DNA of 14,433 nucleotides from an uncultured Oscillibacter sp. (GTDB lineage: Bacteria; Bacillota; Clostridia; Oscillospirales; Oscillospiraceae). Both the position numbers and the translations under genes were made by a program. This document shows positions 6,831-13,555 of the stretch, in pieces (position 1 is the stretch's first letter; the number at the start of each line of letters is the position of its first letter). Location: assembly GCA_902476875.1 (NCBI GenBank), contig CABSFC010000068.1, positions 1 to 14,433 on the forward strand, read 5' to 3'. The notes under the pieces were generated by a model. It saw only the letters and a program-made list of their open reading frames with translations. It did no database searches and had not been told where the DNA came from.

Positions 6831-6851
6831 TAAGTAGTTGGGATAAGTAGT
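6831..6851 (+). repeat. Direct repeat TAAGTAGT x2
   Basis: TAAGTAGT occurs at 6831-6838 and 6844-6851, 13 bp start to start, about 120 nt upstream of the replication-initiator-like HTH gene. It could be an iteron pair or an operator for that protein; two copies are too few to be sure. Confidence 0.35.
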
Positions 6852-6971
6852 GAGGGAGTATTTTCAAAGAACGGTCAATCGGAAATGAGGTGATTCCCGT
6901 GTCTGAATGAGTGAACGATGTATGGCTGATGATGTTCGTGCGACAAACGGAGAAAGGACAGGAGGTGCTAT

Positions 6972-7397
6972 ATGAAGTTTCAACAATGGCCCAAACGCGA
7001 TCCCAACAAAAACTATTTCATGGTTCCCAACGAAGTTTTTCACATCGGTCTCAGTTACCCGGAGATCTCCATCTACTGCTACCTGCTGAGCATCGAGGAC
7101 AGAGAAACCTACCAGTGCTATCCCAGTTACAAGACCATTGGCAAAGCGCTGGGTATGTGCGAGAACACCGTGAGTAAGTATGTGCGCAGTCTGGAGGAGA
7201 AAGGTCTCATCCGCACCGAACCGACTATGGTGCGGAGCAAAGACGGCAGGACGCTCAACGGAAACCTGCTCTACACTATCTGCCCGATCCAGGCGGCAGT
7301 CGAATTGCTGCGGCAAGCAGGTGGCCCGGTACATCTACGCCGTCACCAACTACCCCGGGCGCCCCGCCGGCGTCCAGGCCAACCTGTACGTCTGTGA
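6972..7397 (+). CDS. Replication-initiator (RepA-like) HTH protein with exchanged C-terminus
   Basis: Residues 1 to about 113 form a winged-HTH domain of the type at the start of RepA-like initiators of Firmicute integrative elements: NYFMVPNEVFHIGLSYPEIS, YQCYPSYKTIGKALGMCENT and VSKYVRSLEEKGLIRTEPT, then LLYTICPIQAAVELL. The ATG at 6972 has GGAGGT at 6961-6966. After about residue 113 (near 7311) the native helix tail stops and this frame runs through foreign DNA as Arg/Pro-rich nonsense to 7397. That DNA encodes another gene's tail in a different frame. The DNA-binding domain may still be made, but any replication function is probably lost. It may bind the TAAGTAGT repeats upstream. Confidence 0.65.
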   Translation: MKFQQWPKRDPNKNYFMVPNEVFHIGLSYPEISIYCYLLSIEDRETYQCYPSYKTIGKALGMCENTVSKYVRSLEEKGLIRTEPTMVRSKDGRTLNGNLLYTICPIQAAVELLRQAGGPVHLRRHQLPRAPRRRPGQPVRL

Positions 7398-7482
7398 GGA
7401 TCTGCCGGTGGCGGGAGATATCCTCTGCCCCGGCGCGCAGGGCTTCCAGGAGGCGCTGATCCAGCCGGAGACGGAGGAATAG
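7312..7482 (+). pseudogene. C-terminal tail of an unidentified gene fused behind the HTH gene
   Basis: From about 7312 the frame reading QVARYIYAVTNYPGRP, AGVQANLYVCEDLPVAGD and ILCPGAQGFQEALIQPE has clear protein character and ends at a TAG (7480-7482). It is more GC-rich, like the host genes, and has no start codon or ribosome site. I do not recognise the family. It looks like the last 55 or so residues of a chromosomal gene joined to the HTH gene by recombination. The terminator at 7545-7581 may belong to it. Confidence 0.5.
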
Positions 7483-7544
7483 GCGAAAAAAGTCCTGCCG
7501 CATAGGCCGGGGGCGTCATAAGAAAGTAATAAGTGATTAGAGGG

Positions 7545-7581
7545 ACGGCATGGCCTATGGGTCATGCCGTTTCCTCTTTTT
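7545..7581 (+). terminator. Intrinsic terminator
   Basis: An 8-bp perfect stem (ACGGCATG at 7545-7552 with CATGCCGT at 7563-7570) has a 10-nt loop and is followed by TTCCTCTTTTT. It is placed to end transcription of the orphan tail at 7312-7482. Confidence 0.7.
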
Positions 7582-7592
7582 CCAGCTCAGAC

Positions 7593-7611
7593 AGCAGGGA
7601 TAAAGCAGGGA
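7593..7611 (+). repeat. Direct repeat AGCAGGGA x2 within an inverted repeat
   Basis: AGCAGGGA occurs at 7593-7600 and 7604-7611, 11 bp apart (one helical turn). The flanking arms CAGACAG (7588-7594) and CTGTCTG (7616-7622) are perfect complements. The spacing suggests a protein-binding site, possibly recombinase arm sites near the element end; this is inference. Confidence 0.35.
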
Positions 7612-7740
7612 ACCTCTGTCTGCATGAGGAAATTATATCATCGCCCGTCTGGACGAGGATAACGTAAGGAGAATATGCAAAGAAATCGCATAATTATCTG
7701 ATGGTTGGGAGGATTTTATTTATAGCAGGATAAAAGCGCG

Positions 7741-7851
7741 GCGTCACAAGTGACGCTCCCGCCGGTCACAACTGCCTGCGGTGCGGGCAGTGACGGGAGT
7801 TTTTCGGGTGACCGGAAATGGGGTCAAAAACAGAGAAGTGCTATCACTTCT
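7741..7851 (+). promoter_or_regulatory. Palindrome cluster upstream of the mob genes: candidate oriT
   Basis: GTCAC or its complement GTGAC occurs five times (from 7743, 7750, 7765, 7790, 7808). Pairs build a 16-bp element GCGTCAC-AA-GTGACGC (7741-7756), a stem with CTCCCG/CGGGAG ends and CTGCC/GGCAG inner arms (7756-7799), and an outer perfect repeat CCGGTCAC/GTGACCGG (7762-7769 and 7808-7815). Another hairpin AGAAGTG/CACTTCT follows (7834-7851). GGGGTCAAA is repeated at 7820-7828 and 7895-7903. Stacked inverted repeats just upstream of relaxosome genes are typical of a transfer origin. TTTTT at 7800-7804 means the middle stem could also act as a terminator. No nick site is assigned. Confidence 0.5.
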
Positions 7852-7922
7852 GCGGTCATTATCCCCGAAAGCCCACTCCCACAAGGAAAAAATAGGGGTC
7901 AAACCCCGGAAAGGAGTCCAAT

Positions 7923-8341
7923 TTGAGCAAAAAAGAGAAATTTGCCCTCTATTTATCTCCTGAGAAAAAAGCTCTCCTGGAACGGCGGTATCAGGATGAC
8001 GGCAGTCGGAGCCTCACCGGATTTATTGAGCGAGCCATCGATTTCTACCTGGACTATCTCAGTGCCAATGACGCGGGGCTGTTTCTTCCTGCCTCCATCA
8101 AATCCTATCTGGACGGCAGGCTGGATCAGTTCGAGGACCGGGATCCTCCCTGCTGTTCAAGCAGTCAGTGGAATTGGATATACACTCTGGCATCATAGCA
8201 GACAGCTTTCAGCTCAGCGAAGATGACCTGCGCCGCCGGCGTGCTGAGAGCGTCAAAAATGTGAAACGAACCAATGGCCGTATCTCGTTTAAAAACCGAG
8301 TGTGGAAAGCCTGGGAGGAGGGCGATGAGTGGCTCGACTGA
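7923..8341 (+). pseudogene. Ribbon-helix-helix relaxosome accessory protein, frameshifted
   Basis: A TTG start at 7923 with GGAG at 7913-7916 opens a frame beginning MSKKEKFALYLSPEKKALLE, then RSLTGFIERAIDFYLDYL. This is a ribbon-helix-helix DNA-binding N-terminus typical of relaxase accessory proteins. After residue FEDR (about 8142) the frame runs into nonsense and stops at 8198. The proper C-terminus (SLLFKQSVELDIHSGIIADS, FQLSEDDLRRRRAESVKNVK, NRVWKAWEEGDEWLD) continues in another frame to the TGA at 8339-8341. The two halves fit if one base was lost near 8143-8150. Intact, the gene would overlap the relaxase start by 13 nt, showing they were translated as a pair. The protein would bind oriT and help relaxase loading. 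Confidence 0.7.
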
Positions 8342-10059
8342 TCGTCAAGAGTCCCTACATCAAGTGCGGCGGCGATGGTGCGGTCAGCGGCTATATGAAA
8401 TATATCGCCATGCGGGAGCGGGTGGAGATCGTCCCGGATGACCGCCCGCCCACACGAAAGCAGGAGCAGCTTATCACAAAGCTGGTCAAAGATTTTCCGA
8501 CGGTTAGAGAGCTGGATGAATACGGTGACTATCTGAACAAGCCTACCAAAGCCAACGCCTCTGCACTGATCATGATGGCACTGGAGTCCAACTGGGATGC
8601 GGCGCAGGACACAGATGGGTACATGAAGTACATCGCCACCCGTCCCAGAGTAGAGCGGCTGGGCAACCACGGGCTATTCGGTGACGAGGAGGTTGTGGAT
8701 CTGAACAAGGCTATGGCGGAACTGGAACACTACACCGGAAATGTGTGGACGCACATCATCTCACTCAAACGCGAGGACGCCGCCCGGCTGGGTTATGAGA
8801 GCGCCAAGGCATGGCGGGATCTGCTCCGTGCCAACCGCAACGACATCGCCGCCGCGATGAACATTCCTCCCCAGGACTTCCACTGGTACGCCGCCTTCCA
8901 CGATGAGGGCCAGCACCCCCACGTCCACATGATGGCGTGGTCTGTGACACCGGGACAGGCGTATCTGTCCAAGGACGGCATCCGACAGATCAAGTCCAGG
9001 CTGACCAACCAGATCTTCCGTCACGAGATGCTCCACACCTATGAGCAAAAGTCCCAGTCACGGGATGAGCTGGTGCAGGAGACTCGCAGGGTCATTCAGC
9101 AGCTGACCCGTGAGATGGCACAGAGCATCTGTTCGGTTCCCGAGATCGAGCAGAAGATGGAACAGCTGGCCGGACAACTGGAAAGTGTCAAGGGCAAGAA
9201 GTCCTATGGCTACCTGTCCAAGCCGGTGAAGAAAACCGTGGATGAGATAGTGGACAAGCTGGAGGAGTTACCAGTAGTCCGTGAGTGTTACGACCAATGG
9301 TGCGTTCTCCAAAATGAGATAGAGAGCTACTACCACGACAAACCCACAGAGAAGAAAAAGCTGTCCCAGGAGAAGGAGTTCCTCCAGATCATGAACGCGG
9401 TCATCCGCGAGGCAGAGCGCATCCGCCTTGGCGAGATCACCTTTGAGGATAGCGACCTACCCCGGCGAGATGAGTCAGGAGAAGCACCGAATGCGTCCTA
9501 CGCCTGTTGGGAGCTCCGGCAGATCGTCAGAGATGAATCACTACCGCTGGAGGATCGGGACAACGCCGTGGCGGAACTGGAACGACTGGCGGATGGCGGC
9601 GAACTACACGCCCAATACCTTATAGGCAAACTCTACCGGGACGGCCCTCTGCTGATGCCGGACTGGGTGAACGCCCGGTATTATTTTCTTCGTGCGGCAC
9701 AGCAGGGATCAGCGCTGGCGCAGTATGCGCTGGGCAAGCTGTATCTCTCTGATGAGGAAGAAGTACGAGATCCGGATGAGGGGCTCCGATGGCTGAAGCA
9801 GGCCGCCCAAGGAGGAAATCACTATGCCGCCTACCAACTACCTCAACGGCGATGTGGTGCGCAGAGATGCCGAAAAAGCTGTGGAGTGGTTCACTCAATC
9901 GGCAGAAGCGGGAAACCAGTATGCACAGTATATGCTGGGCAAGCTATATCTCACAGGTCAGGATGTTCCACGGGATCAAGAGCGGGGCCTATACTGGCTG
10001 ACTCAGTCAGCGGACCAGGGCAATCAATATACCCAATTTCTTCTGGAGCGGCAAAATGA
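8329..10059 (+). CDS. MobP3-type relaxase with C-terminal Sel1 repeats (tail frameshifted)
   Basis: This DNA-nicking relaxase should start transfer at oriT. Residues 136-146 (TGNVWTHIISL) and the histidine motif HDEGQHPHVH (191-200; H196, H198, H200) are the HUH metal site. GYMKYIA at 21-27 and again at 97-103 holds candidate nicking tyrosines. A helical, charged middle part (about 230-400) follows, then Sel1/TPR-like repeats from about 412 (AQYLIGKLYRDGP, AQYALGKLYLSD). After AAYQ (codon 503, 9835-9837) the frame is lost, and the remaining 73 codons to 10059 are nonsense. The true tail continues in another frame from 9839. The catalytic region is complete, so nicking may persist. GTG start at 8329 is supported by GGGAGGAGG (8314-8322). 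Confidence 0.85.
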   Translation: MARLIVKSPYIKCGGDGAVSGYMKYIAMRERVEIVPDDRPPTRKQEQLITKLVKDFPTVRELDEYGDYLNKPTKANASALIMMALESNWDAAQDTDGYMKYIATRPRVERLGNHGLFGDEEVVDLNKAMAELEHYTGNVWTHIISLKREDAARLGYESAKAWRDLLRANRNDIAAAMNIPPQDFHWYAAFHDEGQHPHVHMMAWSVTPGQAYLSKDGIRQIKSRLTNQIFRHEMLHTYEQKSQSRDELVQETRRVIQQLTREMAQSICSVPEIEQKMEQLAGQLESVKGKKSYGYLSKPVKKTVDEIVDKLEELPVVRECYDQWCVLQNEIESYYHDKPTEKKKLSQEKEFLQIMNAVIREAERIRLGEITFEDSDLPRRDESGEAPNASYACWELRQIVRDESLPLEDRDNAVAELERLADGGELHAQYLIGKLYRDGPLLMPDWVNARYYFLRAAQQGSALAQYALGKLYLSDEEEVRDPDEGLRWLKQAAQGGNHYAAYQLPQRRCGAQRCRKSCGVVHSIGRSGKPVCTVYAGQAISHRSGCSTGSRAGPILADSVSGPGQSIYPISSGAAK

Positions 10060-10276
10060 TCTGCGTCCGCCCGCAGTGATGCTGTCCGTCACCAGACTGC
10101 TGCACCACATGAGCAGGATATTTCAGGAGCGATCCCTGCCCCAGTCCAGCACAGGTCTGCACATTGACCGAAAACGCCGCCGGCAGCTCCAGAAAAAGAA
10201 GATCGCCATGGGCCACAAGCCGGATGACCACGAGGAGGAACAGAACCAGAGCGGCATGAAGATGAGCGGGATGTGA
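9839..10276 (+). pseudogene. Displaced C-terminal part of the relaxase: Sel1 repeats and basic tail
   Basis: From 9839 this frame reads YLNGDVVRRDAEKAVEWFTQ, AGNQYAQYMLGKLYLTGQDV and DQERGLYWLTQSADQGNQY. These are the third and fourth Sel1 repeats that should follow the two in the relaxase frame. A basic tail with RKRRRQLQKKK and a Met/Gln-rich end stops at 10274-10276. At the break, CAACTACCTC joins AAYQ directly to YLNG. The usual repeat has LGK-type residues between, so about 11 nt were probably deleted. No ribosome site precedes it, so it is unlikely to be made alone. Confidence 0.75.
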
Positions 10277-10416
10277 TCCCAGTCAAAGTCTGCATCGCAA
10301 ATCTAAAGATAAAACCCCGCCAGAAAATGATAACTTTCTGAAAAAAGTTCCCGTTGGGGATAGCTATTCACTGCGAGTTAAGATATTGTGTGTTGCTGAA
10401 AAAGGAGGCGGCACAC

Positions 10417-10719
10417 ATGAGAACCACACTGGAAAATCTGTACTATGGAAATATCATCCCTAACGATCAGCAGGTCAAGCGGGGTACTCCGCTAAGAAGG
10501 GCCATGAAACAGGCGGCGGAATGCGAGGAAAAACTTATTGACCTGCTGGATGACGACGCGCAAACTCTGCTGCTGAACCTCGTCACCGCGGAGAACGAGA
10601 TTGGGAGCACCCTGGCTATGGAAAACTTCATCATGGGTTTCCGGTTGGGCGTGCGGCTGATTCTGGAGGCACTGGATGAGGATGATGGCAGCCTGATCGA
10701 CATCAACAAGGAGGAATAG
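10417..10719 (+). CDS. DUF6809 family protein
   Basis: This is a 100-aa acidic, helical protein. MRTTLENLYYGNIIPNDQ at the start and AMENFIMGFRLGVRLILEAL near the end match my memory of DUF6809, a small family common in Firmicute integrative elements and of unknown function. The ATG at 10417 has AGGAGG at 10403-10408 (8-nt spacer). The open frame starts earlier at 10354 but without a ribosome site. Its last codons contain the ribosome site (AAGGAGG, 10708-10714) of the recombinase starting 3 nt after its stop, so the two are co-translated. In these elements it usually sits beside the integrase, suggesting a role in element maintenance, but this is context only. Confidence 0.75.
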   Translation: MRTTLENLYYGNIIPNDQQVKRGTPLRRAMKQAAECEEKLIDLLDDDAQTLLLNLVTAENEIGSTLAMENFIMGFRLGVRLILEALDEDDGSLIDINKEE

Positions 10720-10722
10720 CCT

Positions 10723-11925
10723 ATGGCAAAACGCAGACCATCCGGCGACGGCATGGTGCGCAAACGGGGGGACGGCCGTTGGGAGGGGCGCATCGTGGTG
10801 GGCCGCAAGCGAAACGGCGAACCCATCTTCCGCTATGTGCTGGCCAAGACACAAAAGGAGCTGTTGGACAAGCTCCACCGGGATATTGAAGTCTACCAGG
10901 ACATGGAACTCACCGAGGACAGCCGCATGACCCTGGGAGAATGGCTGGACCACTGGCTGGATGAGTACGCAGCGGACACTCTGCGGCCCAACACCCTGCG
11001 CAGCTATGAGCAGTACATCCGGTGTTACATCAAGCCCTACCTGGGGGACAAGGTGGTCTCACGGGTCACCAGAGTAGACATTCAGAAACTATATACCAAG
11101 CTAAAACAGGAGGGGCGTGTTCACGACCACCCGGAGCACGGACACGAGCTGTCCGACACCATGGTGCTCCGCATCCACGCCATGCTTCACCGCTGCTTGA
11201 AAGACGCGGTGACCGCCCACGTCATCCCCCGGAACCCAACAGACGGGGCAACGGTACCCAAGGCTGGTTACAAACCCAAGCAGATTTTAACACGGGAGCA
11301 GATGGAGACCTTTCTGTCGGCGGTGGAGAAGAACGAGGTCTGGAGGGACTTTTTCTACACGGAGCTGACCACCGGCCTTCGCCGGGGCGAAATCTGTGGT
11401 CTCATGTGGCAGGACTTCGATGAGACCGCCGGGACGCTGAAGATCGTCCGCTCAGTGAACACACCTCGGGCGGGAGTGCTGGAGATCGGCGAGACCAAAA
11501 CCAACCAGGGCAGGCGGACCATCCACCTGCCTCCCAGTACGGTCCAGCGCCTGCGGGAACGGAAGAAGCATGCCGTCAGTCAATGGATCTTCCCGGAACC
11601 TCTGGCCCCAGAGAAGCCAGTCCGCCCCAGCGCCGCCTACTACTGGATGAAGCAGATCCTGAAGGAGGCTGGCCTGCCCCGCATCCGGTTCCACGATTTG
11701 CGTCATACCTTCGCCACCCACGCCCTCACCAGCGGTGTGGACGCCAAGACCCTGTCCGGTATTCTGGGCCACACCAACGCCAGCTTTACCCTGGACACCT
11801 ACACCCATGTAACGCCGGATATGCAACGGGAGGCCAGCAATATCGTCGGCGGCTTTCTGGAAAACTTGTTTGGAAAGGAGTTGAAACCGTGGCAAACAGG
11901 CGAAAGAGCGGCACCGGAACACTAA
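10723..11925 (+). CDS. Tyrosine recombinase/integrase 1
   Basis: This is a 400-aa site-specific recombinase. Domains in order: arm-type DNA-binding (residues 8-55, GDGRWEGRIVVGRKRNGEP), SAM-like core-binding domain (about 70-170, LGEWLDHWLDEY), and catalytic domain (185-375). All catalytic residues are present: R220 (TTGLRRGE), K259 (GETKTNQ), H324 and R327 (RFHDLRHTFA), H350 (LGHT) and nucleophile Y360 (LDTYTH). It would integrate and excise the element. The start at 10723 uses AAGGAGG inside the end of the DUF6809 gene. Its last 37 nt overlap the next recombinase. It resembles integrase 2 along its length, so the pair probably arose by duplication. Confidence 0.93.
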   Translation: MAKRRPSGDGMVRKRGDGRWEGRIVVGRKRNGEPIFRYVLAKTQKELLDKLHRDIEVYQDMELTEDSRMTLGEWLDHWLDEYAADTLRPNTLRSYEQYIRCYIKPYLGDKVVSRVTRVDIQKLYTKLKQEGRVHDHPEHGHELSDTMVLRIHAMLHRCLKDAVTAHVIPRNPTDGATVPKAGYKPKQILTREQMETFLSAVEKNEVWRDFFYTELTTGLRRGEICGLMWQDFDETAGTLKIVRSVNTPRAGVLEIGETKTNQGRRTIHLPPSTVQRLRERKKHAVSQWIFPEPLAPEKPVRPSAAYYWMKQILKEAGLPRIRFHDLRHTFATHALTSGVDAKTLSGILGHTNASFTLDTYTHVTPDMQREASNIVGGFLENLFGKELKPWQTGERAAPEH

Positions 11926-13472
11926 GGCAGCGGAAGGACGGCCGCTGGGAGGGTCGGACGGTCATCGGCTACGATGAGAAGGGCCTGCCCAAAACGAAAA
12001 ACGTCTTGGCTAAGGCCAAACGGGAGTGTCAAGAGAAGCTGAAACAGCTCATGGAGTCGGTGAGCGACTCCAAATCTGAGAAGATACGATCAGAGATGCC
12101 CTTCGGGGAGTGGCTGGACTTCTGGTATCAGAACTACTCCAAGCCCAAACTCCGGCCCACCACCCAGGCCTGCTATGAGGGGAAGATCTATCAGCACATC
12201 ATCCCGGAGCTGGGGAAGATCCCTCTAAACCAACTGACACAGAAAGACCTCCAGCAGTTCTACGCCCGGCTGAAAAAGGGCGGGCGGCTCATCCGCACCG
12301 AGCAATTTGGAGAGGGGCTTTCCGACACCATGGTGCGGGGCTGCCACGCCACCTGCCGCTCCGCACTGGAGAAAGCGGTGCAGGAGGGACTGCTCCGAAC
12401 CAACCCGGCCATCGGCTGTAAGCTGCCGCCCAAGCGGGGCCGGGAGATGCAGGTGCTGAACCGGGAGGAACTCCAGAGGTTTCTCATCCAGGCTCAGGCG
12501 GAGGGTTGCTACGAGTTGTTCCTCCTGGACCTATGCACCGGCCTGCGGCGGGGCGAACTGATGGCCCTCCAGTGGGACGATCTGGACTTTGAAACCGGGG
12601 TGCTGACGGTCAATAAGCAGGTCTACGATGTGAAAGGGCAGCTCCAGCTGAGCGTGCCCAAAACCAAATCCTCCATCCGCAAGATAATCCTGCCGCCCAC
12701 AGTAGTGGAGATGCTGCGGGAGTACCGAAAGAATGTGGATTCCCGGTGGCTGTTTCCCTCCCCGGTGAAGGAGGACACCCCCATCTCCCCCGGCGTGGTG
12801 CGCAGGAGGCTCCAACGGATTCTGGAACACGCCGGGTGCAAGCACGTAAGATTTCATGACCTGCGCCACACTTTCGCAACGCTGTCCTTGGAGAGCGGTA
12901 TGGATGTGAAGACCCTCTCCGCCATGCTGGGCCATGTGTCGGTGGCCACCACGTTGGACATCTACACTCACATCACCGATGATATGCAGACCGAGGCGGC
13001 GGCAAAGATAGACCGAGGGCTGGGGAATGAGACACAAGAGATGCGGGATAAATCTGAGCCAGAACTGCCCCGGATGACAGACTTCCAGCCCACTCAGGGA
13101 AAAATCCGCAGAGCCGGCACCGGGTGCATCACTGAGATCAACGACCATTTATTTGAGGGACGCTACTCTCCTGTATGGCCTGATGGAAAACGACACGCCA
13201 GGAATATCTACGCCACAACTCGAGAGGAGTGCGAAGAGAAGCTGAAAGTGCTCATCCGGGAAATGCAGACAGAACGCAAGTCACTTCAGGATCAAATCAG
13301 GGGAATCGTCCCGCCGGACAAACTTCACAAGAAGCAACGGCAGATCTGGGAATATATGAAATTCCACCCAGAGGAAACGAACCTGAGCGCTATCGCCAAA
13401 GGCGCTGGAGTGAATCGACATACGGTGGCGAAACACTATGAGATGATCCGGGGGATGCTGGGGAGAGCGTGA
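11889..13472 (+). CDS. Tyrosine recombinase/integrase 2 with extra C-terminal arm domain and HTH
   Basis: This is a 527-aa recombinase starting at GTG 11889 (GGAG at 11877-11880), 37 nt inside integrase 1. Domains: arm-type DNA-binding (8-60, GTGTLRQRKDGRWEGRTVIG), core-binding (about 72-170) and catalytic (185-375). R220, K260, H323, R326, H349 and Y359 are in place. It is about 130 residues longer than integrase 1. The extension (about 405-527) contains a second arm-like domain, GTGCITEINDHLFEGRYSPV, then REECEEKLKVLIREM (410-460). A helix-turn-helix end follows: KKQRQIWEYMKFHPEETNLS and AIAKGAGVNRHTVAKHY. The extra domains should add DNA contacts and may set site choice or direction. It is the last gene of the element. 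Confidence 0.92.
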   Translation: MANRRKSGTGTLRQRKDGRWEGRTVIGYDEKGLPKTKNVLAKAKRECQEKLKQLMESVSDSKSEKIRSEMPFGEWLDFWYQNYSKPKLRPTTQACYEGKIYQHIIPELGKIPLNQLTQKDLQQFYARLKKGGRLIRTEQFGEGLSDTMVRGCHATCRSALEKAVQEGLLRTNPAIGCKLPPKRGREMQVLNREELQRFLIQAQAEGCYELFLLDLCTGLRRGELMALQWDDLDFETGVLTVNKQVYDVKGQLQLSVPKTKSSIRKIILPPTVVEMLREYRKNVDSRWLFPSPVKEDTPISPGVVRRRLQRILEHAGCKHVRFHDLRHTFATLSLESGMDVKTLSAMLGHVSVATTLDIYTHITDDMQTEAAAKIDRGLGNETQEMRDKSEPELPRMTDFQPTQGKIRRAGTGCITEINDHLFEGRYSPVWPDGKRHARNIYATTREECEEKLKVLIREMQTERKSLQDQIRGIVPPDKLHKKQRQIWEYMKFHPEETNLSAIAKGAGVNRHTVAKHYEMIRGMLGRA

Positions 13473-13493
13473 GAAAAGCAGAAAACCGAGGGT

Positions 13494-13538
13494 AAAAAGA
13501 TGGAAGAGAGCCGGGAGTATACCGGCTCTCTTCCATCT
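13494..13538 (-). terminator. Intrinsic terminator of the flavin reductase operon
   Basis: A 17-bp perfect stem (13498-13514 with 13522-13538) has a 7-nt loop. Read on the minus strand it is followed by a T run (complement of 13494-13498). It lies 18 nt after the reductase stop. On the plus strand it would also sit after integrase 2 but without a U-tract. Confidence 0.85.
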
Positions 13539-13555
13539 CTGCGGCAGCACTGCCA

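Larger units (their letters stand above)
7483..7740. other. Non-coding stretch before the mobilization region
   Basis: No coding sequence is seen here. It holds the terminator at 7545-7581, the AGCAGGGA direct repeat (7593-7611), an inverted repeat CAGACAG/CTGTCTG (7588-7594 and 7616-7622), and AT-richer DNA (7630-7735) that could carry the promoter of the mobilization operon. I could not pick a convincing -35/-10 pair. The left end of the mobile element most likely lies within it. Confidence 0.4.

Noticed and set aside
7741..7804. Reading the palindrome cluster only as a rho-independent terminator (stem plus TTTTT)
   Set aside because: The stem has mismatched inner parts, and the repeats extend beyond it on both sides just before mob genes. 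I kept a candidate oriT call but noted the alternative.
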